A program made the translations under genes and the position numbers. From positions 1-64,000 of the forward strand of contig JAVWPP010000002.1 in the NCBI GenBank assembly GCA_036635835.1: DNA of 64,000 nt. The letters are read 5' to 3'. The notes under the pieces are model-generated. The model had not been told where the DNA came from. It was given only the letters and a program-made list of their open reading frames with translations, and made no database searches. Positions 25,319-33,908 of the stretch are shown piece after piece; position 1 is the first letter of the stretch; each line of letters begins with the position of its first letter. The DNA is from JAVWPP01 sp036635835. Its GTDB lineage: Bacteria; Bacillota; Clostridia; TANB77; CAG-465.

Positions 25319-25723
25319 ATGAAAAAAGGAAGCGCAGCAATAACAGTACCAATAACAACAGCTATCTGCATGATAATGATAGCAATATTATTTATAAATA
25401 TAATCAATTATATTATCCCCTTTATATGGTATGAGAAATTACAAATAATATGCCAAAAGTACACATACGTAATAGAGCAATTTGGGTATCTTAAAGTAGG
25501 TGAAATAGATGATCTAAAAACTGAATTAAAAAGAAAAGGGTTCAAATTAGAAAATATAACATTTAAGATTCCAGAAGAAGAAAAAGAATACGGTAGTTTG
25601 TTTGAATTTTCTGTTAAATATATGTATGAACATAAAACAATTGGCTTTGGTAATGGTGGTGTTGTAAGTAAAAAAAATAACATACCCATAGTAATTGAAA
25701 AATATGGGTACGTTAAAAAATAA
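25319..25723 (+). CDS. TadE-like pseudopilin candidate
   Basis: 134 residues. MKKGSAAITVPITTAICMIM opens a hydrophobic helix to about residue 33, again with a short basic Gly-ending leader. A soluble part follows (VIEQFGYLKVGEIDDL). It resembles small TadE-like or DUF4320-type proteins found in Firmicute pilus-like loci. It is the last gene of the operon; its stop codon abuts the stop of the convergent mecA gene. Confidence 0.55.
   Translation: MKKGSAAITVPITTAICMIMIAILFINIINYIIPFIWYEKLQIICQKYTYVIEQFGYLKVGEIDDLKTELKRKGFKLENITFKIPEEEKEYGSLFEFSVKYMYEHKTIGFGNGGVVSKKNNIPIVIEKYGYVKK
25679..25714 (-). terminator. Candidate terminator of mecA, inside the 3' end of the convergent pseudopilin gene
   Basis: On the minus strand AACGTACCCATA pairs with TATGGGTATGTT (one mismatch), followed by ATTTTTTTT. 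It is embedded in coding sequence on the other strand. Confidence 0.6.
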
Positions 25724-26335
25724 TTAAACTTTACAAAGTTTTTGAAGAGCTTTATTTTTAATTATTAATGTTGCTTTTTCTAGAATAACAGATTGATTAG
25801 TATTACCACAGAAGTATTCTTCACAATATTCTGATGCAATGATAAAAGTTTTTAAAAATCTTTTGTTTTTAACAGTAGTTTCTTTAAAAAGTATATAATA
25901 TGAGTTTTTATACTTATAAAGTGAATTAAAGCCTAAATATAAGTTTTCATTTAGTGCTTTTTTCGAAAAGTCTAATATATCATCTAGTGAATTAAATCTA
26001 AAAATATTACTAGATACAGAATATTTGATTTTATATTTAAATGGTTCATAATTCTTCGAGTTATATTTGCTTATAGCAGGAACAACATCTTCAAAAACAC
26101 GAGTGATTGTTAAGATAAAACAATCATCACTACTAGTAGAGGCTTCAACTAAAAGTTGAGAATCTTCAAGTAAAAACTCTTCCTCTAATTCAGTTTCCTC
26201 AAATATCTTGAAAAAAATTTGTTGAGCTTTAGAAGAATCTTTTACTAAATCGGTTAAAGAAATTTCTCTTTCATCTAATTCTTCGAAACTCAATGTTATT
26301 CTAATTTTATCATTACTTAGTTTTTCAACTTTCAA
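25724..26335 (-). CDS. mecA: MecA-type adaptor of ClpCP
   Basis: 203 residues, the MecA/YpbH size. The N-terminal substrate-binding domain begins MKVEKLSNDKIRITLSFEEL, with DEREISLTDLVKDSSKAQQI, the usual MecA opening. An acidic linker (EETELEEEFLLEDSQ) leads to a C-terminal ClpC-binding domain with SLDDILDFSKKA and YLGFNSLYKYKNSYYILF. MecA delivers substrates to ClpC and activates it. It has a perfect consensus promoter and a GGAGG site before the ATG, and is monocistronic. Confidence 0.85.
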   Translation of the reverse strand: MKVEKLSNDKIRITLSFEELDEREISLTDLVKDSSKAQQIFFKIFEETELEEEFLLEDSQLLVEASTSSDDCFILTITRVFEDVVPAISKYNSKNYEPFKYKIKYSVSSNIFRFNSLDDILDFSKKALNENLYLGFNSLYKYKNSYYILFKETTVKNKRFLKTFIIASEYCEEYFCGNTNQSVILEKATLIIKNKALQKLCKV

Positions 26336-26366
26336 CTGGTATTCCTCCTTTTTCTTTAGTATATGT

Positions 26367-26395
26367 ATTATATGACTAAAAGGTTAAAGTGTCAA
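26367..26395 (-). promoter_or_regulatory. Consensus promoter of mecA
   Basis: On the minus strand TTGACA (26390-26395), a 17-bp spacer and TATAAT (26367-26372): an exact match to the sigma-A consensus at both hexamers. Confidence 0.9.
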
Positions 26396-26465
26396 TATAT
26401 ACAGCAACTTATATTAATATTTTAAGTTAAAATGATAAAAATATACTTAATTTTATGGTAACTAG

Positions 26466-26494
26466 TTGAAAAAATTTATAATGTGTGATATACT
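26466..26494 (+). promoter_or_regulatory. Promoter of the rpsF-ssb-rpsR operon
   Basis: TTGAAA (26466-26471), a 17-bp spacer and TATACT (26489-26494) with a TG extension. Transcription should start near 26501, just ahead of a leader hairpin. Confidence 0.82.
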
Positions 26495-26509
26495 TGAGAA
26501 GTTAATTTT

Positions 26510-26551
26510 CCTTTGCTCTATACTAGATATAGGGCCTGGACCAAGAGGGGG
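26510..26551 (+). promoter_or_regulatory. Candidate S6:S18 autoregulatory leader of rpsF
   Basis: An 8-bp hairpin, GCTCTATA with TATAGGGC around CTAGA, is enclosed by CCTTT pairing with AAgAGG. The outer pairing covers the Shine-Dalgarno GAGGGGG, and the unpaired 3' side carries CTGGACC. The leaders of rpsF in many bacteria bind the S6:S18 complex; the expected CCG bulge is not clearly present, so class membership is inferred. Confidence 0.5.
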
Positions 26552-26559
26552 TGAAAAAA

Positions 26560-26838
26560 ATGATGAACGCATACGAAATGATTACAATTTTAACAAGTAA
26601 CGTAACTGATGAAACTAGAGATGAATTTATTCAAAAAATGAAAGATTTAATAGGAGCAGAAGTTGATGTAACTGTTGAAGATTGGGGAAGAAAAAAATTA
26701 GCATACGAAATCAAAAAACAAAACGAAGGTTACTACTTAATGTTTACATTTAGTTCTAATCCGTCAGATATTGCTGAAATGGAAAGAGTTTTAAGACTTA
26801 ACGATACTGTATTAAAACATATGGTAATAAAAAAATAA
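26560..26838 (+). CDS. rpsF: 30S ribosomal protein S6
   Basis: 92 residues, normal S6 size, with NAYEMITILTSNVTDETRD, VEDWGRKKLAYEIKKQNEGY and the C-terminal RVLRLNDTVLKHMVIKK. The start is ATG 26560 (a second ATG follows at 26563); the GTG at 26551 lies within the Shine-Dalgarno. First gene of the classic rpsF-ssb-rpsR operon. The 5' leader may let the S6:S18 complex repress its own synthesis. Confidence 0.97.
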   Translation: MMNAYEMITILTSNVTDETRDEFIQKMKDLIGAEVDVTVEDWGRKKLAYEIKKQNEGYYLMFTFSSNPSDIAEMERVLRLNDTVLKHMVIKK

Positions 26839-26873
26839 TACAATAGAAAATTAACGGATTAGGAGGTCATTGT

Positions 26874-27290
26874 ATGAATAAGTTTCAATTAATGGGCAGA
26901 TTGACAAGAGACCCAGAACAAAGATCAACAGCAAATAATTTGCTAGTTACTACATTCTCTTTAGCAGTAAACAGAAAATATGTAGCGCCAGGACAAGAAA
27001 GACAAGCGGATTTCTTTAATGTGGTGGCATATGGAAAGATGGCTGAATTTTGTAGCAAATACTACAAAAAAGGTCAACAAGTTTTAGTTGAAGGCAGAAT
27101 GCAGAACAGAACTTGGGAAGATCAAAATGGACAAAAAAGATATTCAACAGATTATATTGTTGAAAATGGTTATTTTGCTGACTCAAGAAGAGATGGAGAT
27201 TCTGGAAACATGATGTCAAATAATGTGCAAGGATCAAGCGCAGATGGAGAATTTATCACAATAGATGATAATGAAGATTTGCCATTCTAA
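26874..27290 (+). CDS. ssb: Single-stranded DNA-binding protein
   Basis: 138 residues: an N-terminal OB fold (MNKFQLMGRLTRDPEQRST, DFFNVVAYGKMAEFCSKY) to about residue 105, a short Gly/Asn/Ser linker, and the acidic tip DDNEDLPF that docks partner proteins. The linker is short compared with Bacillus SsbA. TTAGGAGGTC precedes the ATG. It lies between rpsF and rpsR as in most Firmicutes. Confidence 0.96.
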   Translation: MNKFQLMGRLTRDPEQRSTANNLLVTTFSLAVNRKYVAPGQERQADFFNVVAYGKMAEFCSKYYKKGQQVLVEGRMQNRTWEDQNGQKRYSTDYIVENGYFADSRRDGDSGNMMSNNVQGSSADGEFITIDDNEDLPF

Positions 27291-27320
27291 ATGAAAATAA
27301 AAAGGAAGGAGTGAACCAAA

Positions 27321-27581
27321 ATGGCTGAGAAAAAAGTAAGAAAAAGTAATGATAAAGAAAAAAGTTTCAGAAGACCAAGAAAAAAAGTTTGTGTATTCTG
27401 TGCTGAACATATCGATGAAATAGATTATAAAGACGTAGAAAAATTAAAAAAATTCGTAAGTGATAAAGGTAAAATATTACCTAGAAGAGTAACTGGAACA
27501 TGTGCTTTACATCAAAGAAAAGTAACTGTAGCAGTAAAAAGATCTAGAACAATAGCTTTATTACCATTCGTAGTTGAATAA
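27321..27581 (+). CDS. rpsR: 30S ribosomal protein S18
   Basis: 86 residues. The conserved core is present: KVCVFCAEHIDEIDYKDVE, ILPRRVTGTCALHQRKVTVA and KRSRTIALLPFV. A Lys/Arg-rich N-terminal extension precedes it. It binds 16S rRNA with S6. CVFC retains a Cys pair, suggesting the zinc-type (C+) or partly retained variant. Last gene of its operon; a strong terminator follows. Confidence 0.97.
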   Translation: MAEKKVRKSNDKEKSFRRPRKKVCVFCAEHIDEIDYKDVEKLKKFVSDKGKILPRRVTGTCALHQRKVTVAVKRSRTIALLPFVVE

Positions 27582-27590
27582 TAGTAAAAT

Positions 27591-27628
27591 AAAAAATAGA
27601 ATAGAGTAAAATCTATTCTATTTTTTTG
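27591..27628 (+). terminator. Terminator of rpsF-ssb-rpsR
   Basis: AAAATAGAATAGA pairs with TCTATTCTATTTT around GTAAAA and runs into T7. Confidence 0.88.
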
Positions 27629-27698
27629 TTAAAAACAGAGTTATCGTTTATTTTTCTAACAAAAAGTGATATAATATCACAAGCAGGAGGGTGGAATA

Positions 27699-30600
27699 AT
27701 GAATAGATGTATAAAAGACGTTTTTAAGGATTGTAATGAAATAAACGAAGTAATAGGGAGCATAATAATTAATGAATTAAAATATTCTAAAAAACAAGGC
27801 ATAATAATAATAGATTCAAAATCTGAATGTTTATTATCACCATCAGACATAGGAAAATTAGAGAGAAATATAAAGAGTAAATATGAATTAAATAGTTGTA
27901 TATTTAATTACCAATATACTGGTGAAAAATTTAATATAGATAATGATATAATCAAAAAAATGATAAATAGATATTGTGAGAGTAATACTTATGCTACTCC
28001 AATATTTAGAGAATGTGAAATAGATATAGCAGGAAATAATATTATATTCAAATTTCCTGAAATGTATTCAAGTATATTGAAAATACGTAAAGCAGATAAA
28101 CAGCTTTCACAAGACTTCTTGAAATATTATAATAAAAAATTTACGTTTACATTTGAAGATAGTGAAAATGCTAAAAAAACAATTATAAAAGATAATACTG
28201 TAAATCTAGAAACTTTAAAAAATGAACAAAAAGCAGAAAAGTATGTACAAAATGAAATACAACTAGAAGATAAAAAAAGTACCAAAGATATCATCAAAAA
28301 TGATGAAAACTTAATTTTAGGAAAGCCTATTTATGGAGAAGTAACGCCTGTTTCTCAGGTTTCCGAATCGTATAAAGTAATAATAGAAGGACAAATATGT
28401 GATAAAGAAGAAAGAAGTTTGAAAAATGATAAAACACTTTTAACTTTAGATGTAACAGACTTGAAAAATACAATAACAGTTAAAATGTTTGTATCTAATA
28501 GCAAAATAGAAGAATTAAGTCCTAAACTAAAAAAATTTGGCATGATTAAAGTATCTGGAAGAGCAGCTTACGATAATTATTCAAAGAGCATAACTATTAC
28601 TGCTACTTCTATTGAAAAATCAGATTTTAAAGTACCATCAAGGATGGATAATAGCATAGAAAAAAGAGTAGAATTGCATTTGCATACTAAAATGAGCGCT
28701 ATGGATGCAGTTTCAAGTCCAACAGACATAGTAAAAGAAGCTATAAAATGGGGGCATAAAGCAATTGCAATAACAGATCATGGTGTTGTACAAGCTTTTC
28801 CAGAAGCACATTTAGCATCAGTGGTGAATAATTTTGTTCCAACAGAAGAAAAAGAATATAAAATAAAAATTCTTTATGGAATGGAAGGATATTTAATAGA
28901 TGATTTAAATGTAATAGACATAGAAGAACCCACATATTGTATTTTAGATATTGAAACAACAGGATTTGACAGAAAAGAAAATAGAATAACTGAAATAGCT
29001 GTTGCAAAAGTAAAAAATGGCGAAATAATAGACGAATTCTCTACTTTTGTAAATCCCAAAGTAAGAATACCAGCTAATATAGTAGAATTAACTAATATAA
29101 CTGACGAACTTGTTAAAGACGCGCCAACAATACAGGAAGTAATGCCTGAATTTATAGAATTTATAGGTGATAGTATACTTGTTGCACATAATAGTCCGTT
29201 TGATATACCATTTCTTAAATATAAAGCTATAACAGAATGTGGAGGAATAGATTTTCACAATTTAAATATTGATACTCTACACATATCAAGATCTATATAT
29301 CCGGAATTTTCATCTCATAAATTAGGAGATGTGGCTAATAAACTAGATATAGAGGTTCTTGTAGCACATAGAGCAATTGATGATGTGCATACTACAGTAA
29401 AAGTGTTTAATAAAATGAATCAGAAAATAAAAGAAAATGGTTTTCATATATTTGAATATGCATCTGATTCAGATCAATTATTTGCAAAACAAAATATGAA
29501 AGCTAGAGAAAGAAATAAATTAGAAAAGCCATATCATATAATTCTATTTGCCAAAAACTATGTAGGTTTAAAAAACTTATATAAAATTGTGTCATATTCT
29601 AATTTGAGGCACTTTAAAGGCAAGCCTAGAATACCCAAATCTTTATTAAAAATGTATAGCGAAGGTATAATTATAGGTAGTGCATGTGAGCAAGGCGAAG
29701 TGTATAAAGCGGTACTAGAAAATGCGCCACAAAGTAAGATTGAAAATTTAATGAAGTTTTATGACTATTTAGAGATACAGCCAATTGGAAATAACGCATT
29801 TATGCTTAGAAAAAACCCTTCTAAAGAAGATAAATTCCCAATGATAAAAACAGAAGAAGATTTGAAAGACGTAAATAGAAAAATAGTAGAGCTAGGAGAA
29901 AAATATAATAAATTAGTAGTTGCAACATGTGATACGCATTTTTTAAATCCAGAGGATTCAATATACAGAGAATTTATTCAAGAAAGTCAAGGATATGATG
30001 ATTTTGATAAACAACCGCCTCTATTTTTAAGAACAACTGAAGAGATGCTTAATGAGTTTTTATATTTAGGTGAAAAAAAAGCCAAAGAAATAGTAATAAC
30101 AAATACAAATAAAATTGCAGACATGATTGATCAAATACAACCGGTTCCAGATGGCACTTATCCACCTTCTATCGAAAACGCTGAAACAGATATAGAAAAT
30201 ATGTGCTATGAAAAAGCAAAAGAAATATATGGAGATCCGCTGCCAGAAATAGTAGATGCAAGACTAAAAAAAGAACTTACATCAATAATTAAGCATGGTT
30301 TTGCCGTAATGTATATGATAGCACATAAACTAGTTAAAAAATCTAACGAATGGGGCTATCTGGTTGGTTCTAGAGGATCTGTAGGATCGTCTTTTGTTGC
30401 TACTATGAGTGGTATAACTGAAGTAAATCCACTTCCTCCTCACTATATTTGCCAAAAATGCAAATACAGTGAATTTGTTGACACAGACGTAACAACTGGT
30501 GTAGATATGGAAGATAAAAATTGTCCAAATTGTAACATACATATGAAAAAAGATGGAATGGATATACCTTTTGAAACGTTTTTAGGTTTTAAAGGAGATA

Positions 30601-32090
30601 AAGTTCCAGATATCGATCTAAATTTTTCTGGAGATGTGCAGTCTAAAATACATGCGTACACAGGCGAACTTTTTGGAGAAGGAAAAACATTTAAAGCAGG
30701 AACTATAGGAACTATTGCAGAAAAAACAGCTTTAGCATACGTTATTGGATATTATAAAGATTTAAATAAAACAGCGGTACTACCTGAAATGAAAAGACTT
30801 TCTCAGGGGTGCGTTGGAGTAAAAAAATCTACTGGGCAGCATCCAGGTGGTGTTATAGTAGTCCCACATGATAAAGATATATATGATTTTTGTCCAGTAC
30901 AACATCCAGCAGATGATGTAACTTCAAGTATAATAACAACGCATTTTGATTTCCATTCAATACATGATAATCTTTTAAAATTAGATATGCTAGGGCATGA
31001 TGATCCTACAATAATAAAAATGCTTGAAAATTTAACAGGAGTTGATGCAAAAACAATTCCATTAGATGAACCAGGCGTAATGTCATTATTTAAATCTACC
31101 GAAATATTAGGTGTAACACCAGAACAAATATATTCAGAAACAGGCACCTATGCAGTGCCGGAATTTGGAACAAAATTTGTTAGACAAATGCTTAAAGATA
31201 CCAAACCTACAACATTCGGTGAACTTGTAAGAATATCAGGACTTTCTCATGGTACAGATGTGTGGTTAGGAAATGCACAAACTTTAATACAAGAAAAAAC
31301 AACAACTCTTAAAGACTCAATATGTTGTCGTGATGATATTATGATTTATTTAATAAAAATGGGCATGGATCCGGGGCTTTCATTTAAAACAATGGAAAGT
31401 GTAAGAAAAGGTAAGGGTCTTAAGCCTGAAATGAGAGAAGCAATGGAAGCTGCAAATGTACCTTTATGGTATATTGAATCATGCTTAAAAATTAAATACA
31501 TGTTTCCAAAAGCACATGCTGCTGCGTATGTAATGATGGCTTATAGGATAGCTTATTATAAAGTATATTATCCAAAAGAATTTTATGCTACATATCTAAC
31601 AATAAGAGCAAATACTTTTGATAGTGATATTATGCTTGGTGGATTAAATGCAGTAAAACAAGCTATGGTTGATATAGATAACGATGTAACACCAACACTT
31701 AGATATATGTCAGAGAAAGCTTTGCTTAAATTAGACGATATAGATAAAAAAGTACAAAATAAAGATAAAGATGTTTATGGAGTTTTAGAAGTTGTTAATG
31801 AAATGTTAGAAAGAAAAATTAATTTTTTACCGGTTGACCTTTATAAGTCAGATGCAGTATCTTTTTTAGTAGAAGAAGATGGCATAAGACCGCCACTTAG
31901 TGCATTAAATTCATTTGGTGAAATTGCTGCAAAACAATTAGTAGATGCACGAAAAGGAGAAAAATTTGATTCTCAACAAGATGTTTTATATAGAGCAAAA
32001 CTAGGTAAAACAGCGATGCAAATTTTAGAAAAAAATAATTGTTTCGAAGGCTTACCTAAATCTGATCAACTAGATTTTTTCGAAATGTAA
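27699..32090 (+). CDS. polC: DNA polymerase III alpha subunit, PolC type
   Basis: Main replicative polymerase of low-GC Gram-positives with built-in proofreading. 1463 residues: an N-terminal domain, an OB fold (about 215-315), the first part of PHP (KRVELHLHTKMSAMDA near 328), the DEDDh exonuclease inserted in PHP (ILDIETTGFDRKENRITE near 412; ILVAHNSPFDIPFL; HRAIDDVHTT), then the rest of PHP. Palm and fingers follow, with DKVPDIDLNFSGD carrying catalytic Asps. A zinc knuckle CQKC...CPNC, GVKKSTGQHPGG and FPKAHAAAYVMMAYR are also visible. It has GGAGG before the ATG and is preceded by an extended -10 TGaTATAAT at 27670-27675. It is a single-gene unit. Confidence 0.97.
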   Translation: MNRCIKDVFKDCNEINEVIGSIIINELKYSKKQGIIIIDSKSECLLSPSDIGKLERNIKSKYELNSCIFNYQYTGEKFNIDNDIIKKMINRYCESNTYATPIFRECEIDIAGNNIIFKFPEMYSSILKIRKADKQLSQDFLKYYNKKFTFTFEDSENAKKTIIKDNTVNLETLKNEQKAEKYVQNEIQLEDKKSTKDIIKNDENLILGKPIYGEVTPVSQVSESYKVIIEGQICDKEERSLKNDKTLLTLDVTDLKNTITVKMFVSNSKIEELSPKLKKFGMIKVSGRAAYDNYSKSITITATSIEKSDFKVPSRMDNSIEKRVELHLHTKMSAMDAVSSPTDIVKEAIKWGHKAIAITDHGVVQAFPEAHLASVVNNFVPTEEKEYKIKILYGMEGYLIDDLNVIDIEEPTYCILDIETTGFDRKENRITEIAVAKVKNGEIIDEFSTFVNPKVRIPANIVELTNITDELVKDAPTIQEVMPEFIEFIGDSILVAHNSPFDIPFLKYKAITECGGIDFHNLNIDTLHISRSIYPEFSSHKLGDVANKLDIEVLVAHRAIDDVHTTVKVFNKMNQKIKENGFHIFEYASDSDQLFAKQNMKARERNKLEKPYHIILFAKNYVGLKNLYKIVSYSNLRHFKGKPRIPKSLLKMYSEGIIIGSACEQGEVYKAVLENAPQSKIENLMKFYDYLEIQPIGNNAFMLRKNPSKEDKFPMIKTEEDLKDVNRKIVELGEKYNKLVVATCDTHFLNPEDSIYREFIQESQGYDDFDKQPPLFLRTTEEMLNEFLYLGEKKAKEIVITNTNKIADMIDQIQPVPDGTYPPSIENAETDIENMCYEKAKEIYGDPLPEIVDARLKKELTSIIKHGFAVMYMIAHKLVKKSNEWGYLVGSRGSVGSSFVATMSGITEVNPLPPHYICQKCKYSEFVDTDVTTGVDMEDKNCPNCNIHMKKDGMDIPFETFLGFKGDKVPDIDLNFSGDVQSKIHAYTGELFGEGKTFKAGTIGTIAEKTALAYVIGYYKDLNKTAVLPEMKRLSQGCVGVKKSTGQHPGGVIVVPHDKDIYDFCPVQHPADDVTSSIITTHFDFHSIHDNLLKLDMLGHDDPTIIKMLENLTGVDAKTIPLDEPGVMSLFKSTEILGVTPEQIYSETGTYAVPEFGTKFVRQMLKDTKPTTFGELVRISGLSHGTDVWLGNAQTLIQEKTTTLKDSICCRDDIMIYLIKMGMDPGLSFKTMESVRKGKGLKPEMREAMEAANVPLWYIESCLKIKYMFPKAHAAAYVMMAYRIAYYKVYYPKEFYATYLTIRANTFDSDIMLGGLNAVKQAMVDIDNDVTPTLRYMSEKALLKLDDIDKKVQNKDKDVYGVLEVVNEMLERKINFLPVDLYKSDAVSFLVEEDGIRPPLSALNSFGEIAAKQLVDARKGEKFDSQQDVLYRAKLGKTAMQILEKNNCFEGLPKSDQLDFFEM

Positions 32091-32117
32091 AAAGGTTAAA
32101 ATAATTCGTTAAAACTA

Positions 32118-32146
32118 TTGTAAATCCGGCTTATTTATAGTATATA
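32118..32146 (+). promoter_or_regulatory. Promoter of hpf
   Basis: TTGTAA (32118-32123), a 17-bp spacer and TATATA (32141-32146). Confidence 0.6.
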
Positions 32147-32167
32147 TATAAGTGGGAGGATGATCAT

Positions 32168-32497
32168 ATGAAAATTGATTTAACAGGAATACATGTAGAA
32201 GTTACAGAAGGAATGAGAACATTTGTAAATCAAAAGGTTAACAAATTAGCTAAATTCTTTCCAGAAGATACAATAGCTCACGTTACTGTCGCAACCGAGA
32301 ACGACAAAAAACATGTAGATATTCGTATAGAAGCAAAAGGACATACATTCTTAGCAGAAGAAACTACTGAGGATATGTACGCTGCAATTGATACTCTTAC
32401 TACTAAAATCGAAGGACAAGCAAGAAGAGAAAAAGACAAAAATGAGAATAAACGTTATGAATCAGTCTCTATTCAAGTAGAAACTGAAGAAGAATAA
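32168..32497 (+). CDS. hpf: Ribosome hibernation promoting factor, short form
   Basis: 109 residues with the beta-alpha-beta-beta-beta-alpha HPF/YfiA core: MKIDLTGIHVEVTEGMRTFV, VNKLAKFFPEDTIAHVTV, DVRIEAKGH-like DIRIEAKGHTFLAEE, TTEDMYAAIDTLTTKIEGQ. It stops right after an acidic tail (QVETEEE) and lacks the C-terminal dimerisation domain of long HPF, the usual form in Firmicutes. This could be a true short HPF that stabilises 70S or 100S, or one half of a split long HPF. It has its own promoter and GGGAGG site. Confidence 0.9.
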   Translation: MKIDLTGIHVEVTEGMRTFVNQKVNKLAKFFPEDTIAHVTVATENDKKHVDIRIEAKGHTFLAEETTEDMYAAIDTLTTKIEGQARREKDKNENKRYESVSIQVETEEE

Positions 32498-32508
32498 TTT
32501 TTCAGATA

Positions 32509-32534
32509 GAAAGAAGGGTATATCCCTTCTTTTA
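32509..32534 (+). terminator. Terminator after hpf
   Basis: AAAGAAGGG pairs with CCCTTCTTT around a small AT loop; the T-run is short and interrupted. Confidence 0.6.
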
Positions 32535-32647
32535 TTATGTAATCGGCTAAATATATATGTTACAACATTAAATCCACACTTTTCATATGTTAGATTGTCC
32601 AGTTCATGCCATTTTGTAGTATTTTTCTAACAAAACTATAATTATTC

Positions 32648-32677
32648 TTGACATTCTTATGTTAATTGTTGTATACT
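32648..32677 (+). promoter_or_regulatory. Promoter of srtB
   Basis: TTGACA (32648-32653), an 18-bp spacer and TATACT (32672-32677), followed by an AGGGTGA ribosome-binding site. Confidence 0.8.
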
Positions 32678-32701
32678 TAATAAGTATAAAAGGGTGAAAA
32701 A

Positions 32702-33388
32702 ATGAATATAAATAAAAAAAATATAAGTATAATTGTAGCAGTAGTTGTTGTTATAATTATTGCAGTATTAGGATTTAATATAACTAAGGATATTGTAACA
32801 AATAGCAATAAAAAAACATCTACAGAGTTAACAAAAAAGCTTGAAACATTAAATAAAAAATATCCAGAAGCAAAAGCCTGGTTAAAAGTAAATAATACAA
32901 CTATAAATATGCCTGTATTTCAATCTAACGATAATAATAAATATTTAAGATTAAATAGAGATGGAAAAGAAGCTAAATGGGGCGAAGCTTATTTAGATTA
33001 CAGAGTAGATTTAAAAAAAATAAACGATAAAAGTAATATTATAATATATGGACATAATACTGAACAAGACACGTTGTTTACGCCATTATTAAAATATAAA
33101 GACGAAGAATTTTTCAAAAAAAATAAAACAATTCAATTAGCAATTAAAGATAAGGAATATAAATTTGAAATTATATCTGCTTTTGTTACAGATACTAGTT
33201 ATTTTTATATAGATACTGAGTTTAAAAACGTAGAAGAATATGATAATTTTACAAATGAAATAAAAAGTAAAAGCATATACGATACAGGAGTTAAATTAAA
33301 GAGTAACGATACAATATTAACGTTATCTACTTGTGAGTACTCTATAGAAAATGGTAGATTCGTAGTGGTAGCTAGATTAGTTAAATAA
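32702..33388 (+). CDS. srtB: Class B sortase
   Basis: Membrane-anchored transpeptidase that links sorted surface proteins to peptidoglycan. 228 residues with an N-terminal signal-anchor (about 8-30). The sortase barrel has AWLKVNNTTINMPVFQSND, the catalytic His in IIIYGHNTEQDTLF, Cys in TLSTCEYSIENG and Arg in RFVVVARLV. The TLSTCEY and YGHN context is typical of class B. Single-gene unit with promoter and terminator. In clostridial SrtB systems the signal is (S/N)PxTG; a nearby secreted protein (33909-35087) ends in NPNTG, which may be relevant. Confidence 0.93.
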   Translation: MNINKKNISIIVAVVVVIIIAVLGFNITKDIVTNSNKKTSTELTKKLETLNKKYPEAKAWLKVNNTTINMPVFQSNDNNKYLRLNRDGKEAKWGEAYLDYRVDLKKINDKSNIIIYGHNTEQDTLFTPLLKYKDEEFFKKNKTIQLAIKDKEYKFEIISAFVTDTSYFYIDTEFKNVEEYDNFTNEIKSKSIYDTGVKLKSNDTILTLSTCEYSIENGRFVVVARLVK

Positions 33389-33425
33389 AGAAAAGAGCAG
33401 TAAATAAAAATTACTGCTCTTTTTA
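33389..33425 (+). terminator. Terminator after srtB
   Basis: A 13-bp stem AAAAGAGCAGTAA/TTACTGCTCTTTT with T5 following. Confidence 0.87.
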
Positions 33426-33505
33426 GTTATACTACTTGAATTATATACTATTAATTAAATATAAACATAAATAATAGTAAGACAAAATAATTCATAAAAT
33501 AGAAA

Positions 33506-33709
33506 CTAGTTTTTTCCTGACATTTGGTTTTCAGCTTGCATTATTAATTTCTTAACCATTGCACCACCGATAGAACCAGCTTGTTTAGAAGTTAAGTCAC
33601 CGTTGTATCCTTGTTTTAAGTTAACACCGATTTCGTTAGCAACTTCATATTTGAATTTGTTTAAAGCTTCTTTAGCTTCTGGAACTGCTTTTTGATTTGA
33701 ACTTGGCAT
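33506..33709 (-). CDS. Alpha/beta-type small acid-soluble spore protein
   Basis: 67 residues. SASPs coat and protect spore DNA and are degraded at germination. Family signatures are clear: ALNKFKYEVANEIGV (containing the GPR protease site region EIGV) and GDLTSKQAGSIGGAMVKKLI near the C-terminus. A strong AAGGAGGTGAACAAATT site precedes the ATG. It is expected to be sigma-G-controlled; I could not find a convincing sigma-G promoter, only a loose TGTATT-17-CAAATTA on the minus strand. It is direct evidence that this organism or its recent ancestor makes endospores. Confidence 0.96.
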   Translation of the reverse strand: MPSSNQKAVPEAKEALNKFKYEVANEIGVNLKQGYNGDLTSKQAGSIGGAMVKKLIMQAENQMSGKN

Positions 33710-33853
33710 AATTTGTTCACCTCCTTTTTAACATTAAGTAAAAACTAAATCTTTACTTAGTCATAATTTGTGCAGTAAAAATGAAATAATACATTTTAAA
33801 TCGTTTTTTTCGAAAAAAATTGTGACAGAAAAATTTTTAATATGTCAAACTCA

Positions 33854-33882
33854 TTGCATTTTTATGTAAAGTGTGATAAAAT
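33854..33882 (+). promoter_or_regulatory. Promoter of the first Ig-like surface protein gene
   Basis: TTGCAT (33854-33859), a 17-bp spacer containing TTTTATGTAA, and TAAAAT (33877-33882) with a TG extension. It resembles the promoter at 37698-37726. Confidence 0.75.
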
Positions 33883-33908
33883 ATAAGGGTAGATTACGGA
33901 GGTTAAAT

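Noticed and set aside
33710..33830. Sigma-G promoter for the SASP gene
   Set aside because: Only a loose match (TGTATT-17-CAAATTA on the minus strand) was found, too weak to annotate.
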